Assembly: GCA_947652115.1 (NCBI GenBank)
Contig: OX393561.1
Location: forward strand, 46,256,004-46,320,003
Direction: 5' to 3'
DNA from: Blastomussa wellsi
Taxonomy: Eukaryota > Cnidaria > Anthozoa > Scleractinia > Plerogyridae
DNA length: 64,000 nt
In this document: one piece after another, positions 13,501 through 24,699 of the stretch
How the letters are laid out: each line of letters starts with the position of its first letter
Position numbering within the stretch: the stretch's first letter is position 1
Program-made: the position numbers and the translations under genes
The notes under the pieces: model-generated
Databases searched by the model: none
What the model was told of the DNA's origin: nothing
What the model saw: the letters and a program-made list of their open reading frames with translations, nothing else

Positions 13501-16500
13501 AAATGAGGAAGAATGGTGTTTTTTTAATAACTTCATTTGTTCCAGAGATATTCACGTTTTGCATTGTGCGAATTTGATAACTGATGATGTCATAAGTGGT
13601 TACAGCATGGGGTTAAATCACTAAATGAAGAATATCTCTGCAAGGCAAGGCAGTTGAGACTTGGCACAAGTATTGTATCCTAAGAAATGCAATACATGGG
13701 GCCTATTTTGATGTTGCTATGCTTTTGATCCGGATCTCTTTTTTGCGGCAGTGACAAGTACTATTCTAATCTTTATTAAACATCATCCACTTTCTAAACG
13801 GTGATAAGGATACCTAGTGCAAGGTGGGGACATTGTGTATATTTCGAATTGGTCTGTGTACTTTTGTGTACATTTACATACTCCATGCATACTGGAATGC
13901 AATCCTTTTCAAACTCAACTCCTGCATAACAACTTTGTCCCCTGCGCAGCCGTTATTAGGGGATTGCGTTACACTTGTCCCCACTAACGTCTGCTTAACC
14001 GAGGCCAACATTCCTTTCCACCGCTTCGCCAATCAGATTTTACCTACTAAAATCAGGAAAGCCGACCTTCACCTTGACCGCCGCTTAGCCAATCAGATTT
14101 TACCAACTAAAATCCCCACCTCTCCCACCATGAGACACACGATGAGATGAAACCTGCCAGGGACGATTGATTTTGCTCCAAGTCAGAGATTTCTCTGGTA
14201 AATTCATTTTAGATGAAAGTAAGTTCTAAATTTGCAAAGTGAAACTTATTTACTGAAGGGAAGAGAGATACACTCCTTAATTTATCAACTGGCTACGGTA
14301 TGTCGTTTGTTATCAAGCTTTGCCTTCAGTGTGTTCGACAGGATCATTGATTTTCAGTTTTCATATTTTTCCCTGCAGCTCTGCAAAAAGATGTACAATC
14401 CAGCAATGAATTACTGAAGTTCAGCCAAATGAAAAGCTAGCCTATGGGTCAAAGTTTCCATGTTTCAGACTCTAAACGACTGCGTGGCGATTTTGGTGTT
14501 CGGAAAAATATTATTTCAAGTGTGTGCGCCGTTCATAATCATCGGTTGTTCAAACCCACTTTTAAGCAAATGGGGGCCTCAAATCAAAGGGCCAATGAAC
14601 TATCGAAAGGAGAAGTTGAACATATTTTCAAGCCAGCCTTTTAACCTAGCAGCGCTGGACGTTTTAAATCGTTCTGTGGCAAGTTTGTCGAATGAATGAT
14701 TCAGCGCGGTGAAGTTGTATTCGCCTTGACTGGCTCTTTTCAATTTTACCCTTCGATTGGTCTACTCGTAAATACCACGGATGTGGACCTCTTTGATGAT
14801 TTCTAAATTAATTCCGCTTTGCGTTTTCGAGTTGGCGAAGTCTTTTGTAGCATTTTATAGCGTTGAAATAAATATTTCTGATCCACTGTTGTGTTCATGG
14901 GAGAGAGATCATCTTTCCCAAAATATTAACCCTTCCAACTTATGACAGAATCAGACTCAACACCCTTACCTCTTGTATTCACAGTAAATAATATTTTGGT
15001 GTTTCAACCATCGAAATACACCAGAGTATTGTATCCAACACTGCCAGCGAAGAACGGATTCGCGGGAAATTTTATAACAATCGTTTTGAATGCCTACAGA
15101 CAATGCTGATTGGTTAGTTTGTCTGGTGAGAGACAATGGGAAAGGAATGTTGGTCGCGGTTAAGCAGGCGTTAGTGGCGACAAGTGGTAACGCAATCCCC
15201 TAATAACGCCTGCGTAGGAGGCTAAACAACTTTGGCATTGACCGCAGTCATGAGAATGTTTGTTACATTGAAATATTGATTTACAGCGAGCGTTAATTTT
15301 GAGCCCTTGAGAGAGGGCCAGCACTACTACAGTATTTTCTGGAGAAATCTAATGTTGGGTGTGTACTGGAATGCCCTGTACTCTTCCTATGCATACTGTT
15401 GACCAGTTACGGCATTGATTATGATCTGCACTGTATGTAGCTTTGTTAAATATTTTTCTGCAGGATCAATGGTGGCAGGATCTATGGTGGCATGTGACCA
15501 TAAGGAATGCATCAAGAATGTTGTCCATTTTGTACAAGTTTTGCATAAAAAAGATTAAGACTTGCATGGATGTGTTCTGAATGTTGTAAATTCTTTCTTT
15601 CTTGCAGCCTGGTGTGGAACCTGGTGATGTTATCCTGGTCCTACAGCAGAAAGATCATGAGTTCTTTACCCGTCAGGGAGATGATTTGTTCATGACAAAG
15701 AAAATTCATCTAGCAGAAGCACTGTGTGGCTTCCATATGGTCATCAAACACCTTGATAAGAGAGATTTAATTGTAAAATATCCAGCTGGCCAGGTCATAG
15801 AACCAGGTTAGTGTTTAAATCCAAATATTTACAGGGAATAATTATTGGGAATTTTATAAACCTTCTGATATGGTGCTGAAAGAAAGAACAGTTATTTAAT
15901 GAATTTTCACCCAAACCATTTCAAACCATTTACTGTATAAAGTACAGAAAGAAGCAAAACCATAAATTTTGCCATAATTAGGATGGAAGCCTTGGAATAA
16001 TGATGGACATGCGTTATCCAGGACATGTATACATGCAGTGCAACAGTAACAGTGTAACGACTGTATAGGTCACTATGCCTCACATGACATAATTATTAAT
16101 GCTCTGGGAAAACAGGTGTTTCAGCAGGAGCACCTGGGAAAAACAAGAATACTTGTGTTACGAAATTCCCTGTGATGCATCTCCACTGATACCTTAGCCT
16201 GAGAAACCTGAGGAAAATAATACTGGTACATGTAATATCTATTAATTTTATGACTGGTAAACAAAATCTGTGCACTTTAAAAAAAAAGGTACAATTTGAA
16301 ATATTTAAAATGAGAATACAGTTGATGTTAGCTCCTTTGTTATTATTTATAATAGCAGTTGTTATTCTTTTTGGCCAGGTTGTATAAGAGGTGTGGTTGG
16401 AGAAGGCATGCCAGGCTACAGAAGACCTTATGACAAGGGAAATCTCTATATCAAATTTGAAATTGAATTTCCACCCAATAATTTCATTCCCTGTGACAAA

Positions 16501-17964
16501 ATATCAGTGAGTATATTATGGTCTTCAGACAATTACTTGTAACATTTAACTGGATGCAATGAGCTTGCCAAAACTAATAATAAGCTAAAAACAGGTGAAG
16601 AGCGCAAATGGAGGCCTTAATAATTATTTTATACCATGTGAACTGAATCCAATACATCCAAAACTATTACAAGCAATGATGTTTTGTGTGATGTTAATTT
16701 TGTTAAACACTTGTCCATTATTTTAGCCATTGAAACTATGTAACACTAATATATTTGTATCCTTTCTTTTGTTGATTGTGGAACCTTCAACCCTGTGAGC
16801 AGGCCCGTGTCAGCAAATGCGTAAACTGTTATTTTTATGTATCAAAAATAGCTGCAGGGCACAAAATTGCACCTAATGCAAGCGAGATCTCTTTTAAATT
16901 ACTTTTAAAATTTGTAGCCAAAACATAAACTGTCTTCGAGAGCTTGCAAACTTGCAGCGTGTTGTTTTCACAACCTCGTTGGAAACCATTTGAATTCCCG
17001 CGCTCTGATGGGTTAGGTCGTTCTACTCTTGATGCTGATTGGTTATCTTTTTCACATGTGAAGAAAGCTATACGCGAAGCTGATTGGACGTATCGCTTTT
17101 CTCACATGTGAAAATATAGCAGATATAGAATTCTATCTGCAAGGTTTATTACCTAAAATTGTCGCTATATATATAATAAAAGTCAATACTGTTTTGATGT
17201 ACTCCCCTGAAACCAGTTTTTGGCACTCTTAATACAAGGTTGGCAGTCCAAATGTGTCTCGATTTTCACTGGTTTGAAACTTCCCCTTCAGTCAAATCAA
17301 AGCAGCATGTGTGTCATTCTGACAAGAATCTTGTTTGTTGAGGGTCATACAGGGGTTCTCTCCAGTATGGTTCTTGGGCAGAAAACATAACCAGGCACAC
17401 TTCCATATTTTGCAAAAATGCACAAGGCCGGGAGGGCCAAAATTTTTACCGTGCAGAATTTGAGCAGAATAAGATATGCATGCGAAGCATGAAACCCACC
17501 AAGGAAAGCTCTCGGTTAGTGGTAGTTACCAATGCCTTATACTTAGCAGACATTAGCTCATGATGTTTTCAGTCTTAATAGGTCTTCCAGAGGACTTGCA
17601 GCTCAAAGTCATGTGGATTAAAGTGGCGCAATCACGAATATCGGTTATTAATTCAAGTTCTTCATGGGTCACAAAAAAACCTTTGGGTTACAGATCACGA
17701 AGAATAATTTACGGAATTCATGTTTCACAAAAAATAAAATTAGCTAATGATGGATCACAAGAATACCCCTGTATGTTTATATTACAGTTACTCGAGTCAT
17801 TACTTCCAAGTCGGCCCAACCAACCATCACCAGGCGAGGATGCAGAGGAGGTGGACCTTATGGAGCTTGATCCAAGATACCACCAAAAGAGAAGAGAAGC
17901 ATATGAAGATGGTAGTGATGATGAAGGAGGACATGGACCTCGTGTTCAGTGTGCACATCAGTGA
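4529..17964 (+). CDS. DNAJA2: DnaJ homolog subfamily A member 2 (type-I Hsp40 co-chaperone)
   Basis: Twelve exons join in frame to 403 codons: 4529-4597, 4695-4754, 4837-4939, 5174-5233, 8748-8805, 10094-10174, 10432-10565, 13149-13225, 13412-13477, 15608-15806, 16379-16506, 17788-17964. The J domain (about residues 1-66) has HPD at 33-35, which in this family stimulates Hsp70 ATPase. A Gly/Phe-rich linker follows. Four CxxC pairs (C139/C142, C155/C158, C182/C185, C198/C201) form the type-I zinc-finger region inserted in the client-binding domain. The protein ends [23 protein letters not shown] is the farnesylated CaaX box typical of DNAJA2 rather than DNAJA1 or A4. Human DNAJA2 is 412 residues, so this copy is full length. 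The start ATG lies directly before the conserved [10 protein letters not shown]. Introns carry large repeats. Expected site of action: cytosol and endomembrane faces with HSPA8. Confidence 0.95.
5234..8747. other. Long intron 4 of the DNAJA2 gene
   Basis: The 3.5-kb intron separates the Gly/Phe exon from the exon encoding GEDLFHPLK. It is AT-rich. I see no coding exon, RNA gene or clear transposon in it. The short open frames lack supporting splice sites. Confidence 0.5.
9826..9916 (+). repeat. Dispersed repeat, inverted partner at 42681-42771
   Basis: This segment (CTTCTTTCGTGCTCTCCAAA, then CATAACTCGATATATGCACG, then CTAAGCATGAACCA) reappears on the opposite strand at 42681-42771 with about 90% identity by eye. 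It is a member of an unclassified interspersed family. Confidence 0.55.
11324..12883. repeat. 259-bp near-identical inverted duplication with 1.04-kb spacer
   Basis: The arm 11324-11582 recurs in reverse complement at 12625-12883, the same length. By eye the arms differ at about one base (CCCGAGG versus CTCGAGG context). Both arms end at a GTAAGCTTAC palindrome. The pair lies in intron 7 of the DNAJA2 gene and would form a long RNA hairpin in the pre-mRNA. No transposase is present; origin by foldback transposition or inverted duplication is undecided. Confidence 0.85.
12363..12947 (+). repeat. 63-bp direct repeat pair beside the inverted duplication
   Basis: The block starting AATTCAGAACTCTGG and ending GTAAATGTAACATTT occurs at 12363-12425 and again at 12885-12947. 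The second copy abuts the right arm of the 259-bp inverted repeat, so both duplications probably arose in one rearrangement. Confidence 0.8.
13938..15224. mobile_element. 1.29-kb non-autonomous Mutator-like element
   Basis: Terminal inverted repeats of about 75 bp share the core GTTATTAGGGGATTGCGTTA and, further in, GCTTAACCG and CCAACATTCCTTTCC. A 10-bp direct repeat AACAACTTTG flanks the element (13928-13937 and 15225-15234). Long TIRs with a 9-10-bp duplication fit Mutator-like elements. The interior has a duplicated ~34-bp motif (AGCCAATCAGATTTTACC context at about 14027 and 14085) and no recognisable transposase. It sits in intron 9 of the DNAJA2 gene. Confidence 0.75.
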
Positions 17965-18283
17965 ACAAAAATTGATCTCCATTAGTCATTAGTGGCATTT
18001 TAGACTTGCTCCTCTGAGCTATTTGTGTGGTTAGAGGCAAGTTATATAAGCATTCTCAAGTCTTGTAAAGAATAATTTTTCTGACTGATAAAAGAGGCAT
18101 TCATGATTTAATGAAATTCTCCTCACCATTCAACTGAACTATGATACACTAATTTTCAGTTTGTTCAGTTTCGTTTTGTTTAAAAGAGAAGGCACAGACT
18201 GTGCTGGATCAAATGGGATTGTTGGGACCACTGCTTCATGTCTATTTGTCAAGTACAGCAATATTGGTTGTACATTTATAGAA

Positions 18284-18443
18284 CCTTTTCATGAATGGCT
18301 ACCAATTTAAAATTCTTTTGTATGCATTTCAATAATTAAAATTAGCCTCGCTAACCTTGTTAGCCAAAATTATTTTGATGCTAATTTAAATTGTTGAAAT
18401 GCAGACGTAAAGAATTTTAAATTGGCAGCCATTTATGAAAAGG
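18284..18443. mobile_element. 160-bp foldback/MITE in the DNAJA2 3' UTR
   Basis: The left arm CCTTTTCATGAATGGCTACC and the right arm GGCAGCCATTTATGAAAAGG are inverted copies, and the similarity continues inward through AATTTAAAATTCTTT and ATGCATTTCAA. In the mature mRNA it could fold into a hairpin of about 50 bp. Confidence 0.7.
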
Positions 18444-19044
18444 GCCTATTGTTCAATGGCTGCATTACTTTTCTCAACAACTTATGTCTCCAACCTTTTG
18501 GAACATTATTTTATTAAATTATGTAACATATCTACATTTAAGCAGAGGTGACTCTTGAAGTGTCATTTCTGCTATTTTATTCCAGTGCTTTTAAGTTGTT
18601 TCACGCCATTCTTCCCTTATGATAACAGTAAATCAACACCACAGTACATGTATGTACATAAAAATGATTCCAGTATTTTTAATTACAATAGCAGGTAGAG
18701 TGTGCTAATTTTGAATCAGTGGAAAGAATCACAAGCTCTTCACTTAAAAAATTATGTTGTCCAGTAATTTGCATCAAAATAAGAGAAGAAATAAGCTTTG
18801 TAAATAGTGAAGCAGTTTGTTGTGAATATGCACTGAATCAAAATTACCTCAACTAAATTTACCTGAATAGCTGTCAAGATGTACAATAACTAAAGGGAAA
18901 ATGGTGCAATAGAAAATACACCAAAGCTTTTCCTTTTGTTGTGGATTTTTTTAACAGTGTAAGAGAGTAGGTATAAAATAAAATTTCGTTGTTAAGTTTG
19001 AACTGCCAGAAAAAGCAGCCACTAGCAAACTGATTCCTGTGGAT

Positions 19045-19050
19045 AATAAA
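19045..19050 (+). terminator. Candidate poly(A) signal AATAAA of the DNAJA2 gene
   Basis: A canonical AATAAA lies 1.08 kb after the stop codon. ATTAAA variants occur earlier (around 18335 and 18513), so the 3' end used is uncertain. Confidence 0.3.
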
Positions 19051-19413
19051 GTGCCTTGTTTGACCAATTATTTTTTCTGTGGCATTTGAAAAAGAGGCCT
19101 TGCATTCACCCAAGGCCTATCTCTGGTAACGTCACGCGTATATTCACATAGCTATGAGTAGCCTCCAATTTTTGTTTTTGGGAAAGGATCGGAAAAAGAC
19201 AACCCCTAAAAATTAAGTGTGGAGAGAAAAGTGCCAGATACTTGTTATCAGATGCTTTGCGATGCAGACATAATGATGAAATTTAACGGCACTAACAAAC
19301 AACACAGAACTCGTCATCAGAATGGAATGAGTCCAAAGGAAAATTATTCCCAATTATGCCACTGCAAACGAAAATTATTCATAATTATTTCTCTGTAGAC
19401 AAAATTTATATAG

Positions 19414-19651
19414 GAAAATATTTTCATTATAAGTCGCCAACTCTGAAAGTGTGGAAGTCTAGAAGTGTGGATGTCTAGAAGTCTGGAAGTGTGGAAAAGG
19501 GGAAGTGTGGAAGTCTACACTTCCACTTCTTCACACTTCCAGACCTCTACACTTCCACACTTTCAAACTTCTAGACTTCCACACTTCTACACTTCCACAT
19601 TTCCTCACTTCCAGACTTTCAGAGTTGGTGACTTATAATGAAAATATTTTC
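19414..19651. mobile_element. 238-bp foldback with minisatellite arms
   Basis: The outer arms GAAAATATTTTCATTATAAG and CTTATAATGAAAATATTTTC are exact inverted copies. They continue as GTCGCCAACTCTGAAAG and its inverse CTTTCAGAGTTGGTGAC. Inside, the left arm is a degenerate tandem of GAAGTGTGGAAGTCTA units and the right arm the reverse-complement tandem CACACTTCTAGACTTC, so arms can pair in many registers. Confidence 0.75.
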
Positions 19652-19664
19652 GTATTTCGTATAT

Positions 19665-19693
19665 ACGCGTCAATTTATAATAAATTGACGCGT
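19665..19693. repeat. 29-bp perfect palindrome
   Basis: ACGCGTCAATTTAT and ATAAATTGACGCGT are perfect inverted arms of 14 bp around one central A. It lies immediately after the minisatellite foldback. Confidence 0.7.
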
Positions 19694-19730
19694 TCTGTGC
19701 TCTTCTACCCGAAGTAAAAGCCGAAGCATG

Positions 19731-20035
19731 CCCAGAGCCACTTGTCCCTCTTAGCCGGCTGGGCCTGTGCACGAAGGACAAGTTTCTCGTGCCTCGGGCT
19801 CCGCCGGCTAAGAGGGACTAGTGGCTCTGGGGACGAGAATGGGAGTCCAACATGGACCAAAGCCACCAACCTGTTTTTTTTGGTTGTTTAAAATCCTTTA
19901 ACGTTAGCACGTTTAAAACGGCTGATGTGATTGGACACCCTTTGTTTGATTTCAGCGAATCAAATCGTGTGTCCCCAGAGCCACTTGTTCCTCGCGCACA
20001 GGCCCAGCCGGCTAAGAGGGACAAGCGGCCCTGGG
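19731..20035. mobile_element. Two related foldback elements upstream of the M20 peptidase gene
   Basis: At 19731-19831, CCCAGAGCCACTTGTCCCTC with TTAGCCGGC is mirrored by GCCGGCTAAGAGGG with GTGGCTCTGGG. A second, shorter relative (19973-20035) repeats the same arm words around GCCCAGCCGGC. They end less than 100 bp before the PM20D2-like start codon, so they probably overlap its promoter. Confidence 0.65.
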
Positions 20036-20120
20036 AACGAGAATTTTCAAGTCCCGTGTCCCCCACATTTTTCGTTCGCGCTAGAGACTGGTACACAATG
20101 AGTGCAGTCTGACAGAGAAT

Positions 20121-20759
20121 ATGGGGGCTGTTGTTCGAAGTTTAAAGCAAGTGGCACTGCGTACGATTGACAAGTTTTCGTCCGAACTTTATCAGCTAAA
20201 CCAAAAGATTTGGAGAAAACCGGAACTTGGTTACGGGGAAAAGTACGCACATGAGTTGCTAACTGCATTCTTAAGCGAAAAAGGTTTTGATGTAACGAAG
20301 CATCACACTCTAGACACAGCGTTCCGCGCCTCTCGTGGTCCCAGTGAAAGACGAGTTGTTGGACTGGTATGTGAATACGACGCTTTACCAGGTATAGGAC
20401 ATGCCTGTGGACATAACCTTATTGCTGAAGTTGGTGTGGGGGCTGCCTTGGGTAAGTAATAAACCTGACCAGCGATGATGAATCCCTGGGGTGGGGTTGG
20501 GATTGGAGTCCCGGCCATGAAGGACCGGGGTCCTTGTCGGAAAATGGCAATTTAACAAGCCTCAAAAGGAGACTAATCTGGGCGTGGCTCAAGTATTTAT
20601 CATTTATTGAACCCTGAAAGATACAATTTTTCATGGCTTATCATGCTGGACTGCCAAGAAAGTATGACAGCAACGTTCATTTTGTCACATAGATCCCTAA
20701 GTGAGAACTTGTAACATTCTGTCCTGAACACCCAAACTGAGGCCAAAACTAATGAATAG

Positions 20760-20802
<43 letters not shown>

Positions 20803-22914
20803 AAGTATAACAATATAATTTGGTTTTATCAACTGGGTTGATAATGTCAATTGGCCACCGTAAAGAGATTCAAGAGCTTGAATCTCTTTACGGTGGCCAA
20901 TTGACATTATCAACCCAGTTGATAAAACCAAATTATATTGAGGCCAAAACTAGTCTGAAGTGTCAGATGTCTTCCCGCCCTAATCCCCTGTGGCGTTCTG
21001 GTCACCTGTGCCTCAGGGGATTAGGGTGAGAGAACGTCTGACACTTCAGACTAGGTCAAAACCTGTAGTAGACAACAATAACAACAATGTTTATTGTACC
21101 CTGGAAGAGATTTAAATTAATTAAATTACAAAAGAGATTAAATATAAATATAGTAATTCAAGGGCACCACCACCTTGAAATAACAAAAAAGTTAAAAATG
21201 TCAGGGCACAGGCCCCTAAGCAAGATGACAAGTACCCTAGCCTGTGAATACAGTCGTCTTCTTTCCTGGTCGGCTTGGCATTTCATGAGAAAGGCATCTT
21301 TGATTTACAGCCGAAAATATTACATACATATTGTATTGAATTTCAGGGTTAAAAGCAGCCCTTGAGGCATCAGAACAGGACTTGGGAAAATTAGTAGTTC
21401 TTGGCACCCCAGCAGAGGAAGGCGGAGGTGGAAAAATCAAAATGATTGAAAATGGTTGTTTTGATGAAGTAGATTTTTGTTTGATGGCACACCCTAAATC
21501 CTTCAGCTGTGTATATCCGACATGTTTAGCAATGCAGGATGTTCAAGTGATGTTTCATGGCGTATCGTCACATGCTAGTGCTTTCCCATGGGAAGGAGTA
21601 AATGCGTTAGATGCTGCTGTTATGGCATACACTGCTCTAAGTGTTCTACGACAGCAACTGAAACCAACTTGGCGCCTTCATGGTGTTATAACAGATGGGG
21701 GATTTAAGCCAAATATAATTCCTGAAAAAGCATCATTAGCATATTATGTGAGAGCTCCAACTGAGGAAGAGCTAAGCAGTCTTCGTGATAAAGTACACAG
21801 ATGTTTTCAGTCGGCAGCTCATGCAACTGGTGAGTATTTTTACTTAATATTAAGAGCTACCAGCCCCAAAATGTAAAAACACACAACATAAGAAAAAGTG
21901 TTCTTGCATTTATTTTTCTGCATTGTGAGACTGTGATAGTATTTTAACTTGGAACAAGAAAATATTTGAAAATTTCCAAGAAAATGGTCAAATTTTGGTT
22001 ATGGGAAAATTTGAAAGGCCATGGAAGGTAACGAATCTCAAAAGCTCATTTAATGGTATAAGGAAGACTCCTTTTCTTTCAATATTAAAATATTCATCAA
22101 ATTGGCAATATTTTACAGCCAGATAGACTGTGGACTGATCTCGTCGAATGACAGCAAACATTTGGTAACAACAATTAATACATTATCATGATTGCCAAGA
22201 AATTTGTGATATTATAAGATAACTATGTTATTAAAATAATTAAAATTTAATTTTCATTTAATATTTTAAAATTTTATACTTGTTGTTATACTTGTTGTCG
22301 TGAGCAGGTAATTTATGGTGGCACTCTTTCAGACTTTATCCTTGGTTTAACACTGAGCACTCTGTTTCTGTCAGATTTTGTAACTACCGGTAACATTATC
22401 GCTTTCCATCAAACATCTGAAAATATGTCTTGGCTACTCCTATTATAATGTCACTTTTGTAATTTCTCTAAATAGTCCCCTGATAAATAATAATTATTGG
22501 TTATTTTGTGCAGGTTGCACTGTGGATATACATTGGAACCCTATGTTTTATGCTAACATGACAACAAATGAACATTTAGCAGAGCTGTACCGACAAAATG
22601 CGGAGGAACTTGGCTTGACTTTCCCTTCACGAGAGGAACAAGCTAAAGAATCTTTTGGATCCACGGACATGGGTAACGTGTCTCATGTAAAACCTTCTAT
22701 TCATCCATTTTTCGACATTCAAACATCTGCTGCTAATCACACCCATGAGTTCACTGCAGCATCAGCGACAATGGAGGCTCATTCAAGGGCAGTAATTCAA
22801 GCCAAAGTGTTAGCCATGACAGCTTTGGATGTCTTGTGCAACAATCAAGTTTGGGAAGCAGTTATTGCAGACTTTGAGAAAGATCATGGAAGGATGAAAC
22901 CTCGGATCACATAA
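20121..22914 (+). CDS. PM20D2: Peptidase M20 domain-containing protein 2-like dipeptidase
   Basis: Three exons (20121-20451, 21347-21829, 22514-22914) join in frame to 404 codons; human PM20D2 is 436, the difference being mainly at the N terminus. The M20 metallopeptidase motifs are present: EYDALPGIGHACGHN (residues 85-99), GTPAEEGGGG (130-139), MAHP (157-160), the dimerisation/lid core with SHASAFPWEGVNALDAAV, GSTDMGNVS and NHTHEF (346-351). His/Cys/Glu residues in these match the expected metal-binding positions. Mammalian PM20D2 is known to hydrolyse wrong beta-alanyl dipeptides in carnosine metabolism; the same role here is inference. No signal peptide or membrane segment, so cytosolic. 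The ATG precedes the conserved IDKFSSELYQLNQKIW helix. A candidate poly(A) signal lies 200 bp after the stop. Confidence 0.93.
20752..20940. mobile_element. Penelope/hammerhead-type repeat folded into a 130-bp perfect palindrome
   Basis: Positions 20811-20874 and 20877-20940 are 64-bp perfect reverse complements separated by two bases (AG). Both arms are the dispersed repeat block that includes TGGCCACCGTAAAGAGATT. The left arm extends outward into the repeat tail (ggggtaagtttctaaagaaac). A 14-bp direct repeat TGAGGCCAAAACTA lies at 20738-20751 and 20939-20952 and may be the target duplication. It lies in intron 1 of the PM20D2-like gene. Confidence 0.85.
20951..21053. mobile_element. 103-bp MITE
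   Basis: The termini TAGTCTGAAGTGTCAGA and TCTGACACTTCAGACTA are perfect 17-bp inverted repeats. A second inverted block (CCCTAATCCCCTG / CAGGGGATTAGGG) surrounds a small loop. It is flanked by an imperfect 9-bp direct repeat, GGCCAAAAC and GGTCAAAAC. Confidence 0.75.
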
Positions 22915-24699
22915 TTGCAATGCACAAACAGAATTGCAATGCACACTGGGAAAACATGTTTGCTGAATAGTACTGTCTGTTCCAGACTCAGATTGCAGGG
23001 AAAATGAATGAAAGGGGCAAATTGAGCAAAGGAAAAATGAGGGCAAACTGGCCAAACAACATGGATTCTGCAGACTGCTGCTTTTGTGGATATTAATTAA
23101 AAGTGATTAATTAAGTAATAAACCTTTTACTTTGTTACTCTTTATTCGGTGGTACTGGAATCTTATGGTGAATGCTGAATCGATTATTATGAATTTTGTG
23201 TTTCGGAATAGGTTTTGGCAAATTAGTGCACAGTTGGATAGGAATTTGCATTACAAATGTAATCCACAGTTCAATCAGTTCGATCATTCTGAATTGTGGT
23301 TCCGTTATTCTTATTGAAAGTACAGACACCTGCCTGAATCATTTAGTACCCAGAAGTCAAAGTTAGACCGTCAGGTGTACATTTGGATAGAACCTCTGAG
23401 CATAGTAACAAACCATTTGGTAAATTAGAAAGTAGTTAGGTGTCTCTATTTGGGAAGCTGGACTCAGTTGTAAAAACTATAATAATATTATATGTGATAC
23501 AATAAAAAGACAAGTTTCAGGAAATTTGTATCGTTCCCCTTGTGGAATAAAGTATAGTTATTTTTCACTTTAGATAAATAACTAAAAACTGATTCTGGGA
23601 CGCTACTCATTGCAAGTGGCACAGACTTCAGCCTGCCTTGTATTTGGCCCGGGCAGGATGGACTGTTCAGTAGGAAGAGTATAATAAACTACCATATTTA
23701 GAATGGCAGTGACATGTACTAGCTTCAGTATTCAACATTAATCTAGGCATTTCGTACAGAGTGAAATAGTGATACTTTTTTAATTGTACAATAAAGAGGT
23801 TATGATTACAACACACCAGAAGTGCAGATAAATATGTTTCCACGTGACAGAGACAACCGAACAAGTGATGGACGACACGTCAGCTATTTAGCAAAGGACT
23901 ATAATGCGCGCTAGGAAACAGGCGCGGTGGTGGTGGGGGTGGGTTATTTGCTTCCCTATTAGATGTCAGTTTTTCTTTACAAGGTATTGTTGCAAACCTT
24001 CAAACTCAAAGGACGCTCTAAACGGCGCTGAAATGCTTTCACAGTTTCGTTCACAGACTTTCTATTCTCTTTGAGTTTGTCATAATTTTAAAGCGAGGCA
24101 GCTTTTGGCTCAATTTCAGTTATTTCATTGATTGGCATCCTCGCAATGCTGCGCGACAAAACTACTGGAAATCGAGCCTGAGGTTGCTCGTTATAACTAA
24201 GACAAACAAGATACGTCTGCGGACAGTACCACGAGAGCAGAGCCTCCGTTAGAAAGAATAGTAGCGAGAGGTTCATCTTAGTGTAGGGAACATGCTGTTC
24301 TGAGCAATTCTGTGAACAAAGATTCACCACTTTCTGGAGTCTTGCAAATTTTATGAGCCAATCAGATCAAGGAATCATTAAAAAGACCAAAATCGATTTT
24401 AGCAGGTGTTTTTATCCCGCAGTGAGATGGTTGATGGTTTCCATTAGACAATTCTATCTTTGTTGTGTGTTTATTTTCCCTTTTTTCCCTAGTGCTAGAT
24501 CGTTCCTTGCTCTTAGGATCATACAAATTAAAATTTCTTACCGCGCAAAAAGAAACGGAAGTTTGGAAAACAATTGTCTTACTGGAAGTGGCACGGAAAA
24601 TAATTCTGAATTTAGAATAGCTGGAAAGAAGTACGTCATCGTTGATTTTCTGTTATGTTTTTGTTGCCGCGCTTTTGAGATTCATTTTAATTAAAACCT
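22915..24699. other. 3' UTR of the M20 peptidase gene and intergenic spacer
   Basis: Beyond the poly(A) signal I see no supported gene. There is a G-rich GGTGGTGGGGGTGGG tract near 23930. The small open frames lack family resemblance. Confidence 0.5.
23117..23122 (+). terminator. Candidate poly(A) signal AATAAA of the M20 peptidase gene
   Basis: A canonical AATAAA lies 203 bp after the TAA stop, a usual 3' UTR distance, and is the first one downstream of the stop. Confidence 0.5.

Larger units (their letters stand above)
17965..20120. other. 3' UTR of the DNAJA2 gene and spacer to the M20 peptidase gene
   Basis: No coding exon is visible. The stretch holds the probable 3' UTR of the DNAJA2 gene, a candidate poly(A) signal, four foldback elements and the short upstream region of the next gene, all listed separately. 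Confidence 0.6.

Noticed and set aside
14444..14699. Overlapping 66- and 79-codon frames inside the Mutator-like element
   Set aside because: They show no transposase motif and overlap each other; probably chance frames.
23132..23329. Overlapping 60-codon frames on both strands after the M20 peptidase gene
   Set aside because: AT-rich 3' flank with no homologous pattern or splice signals.
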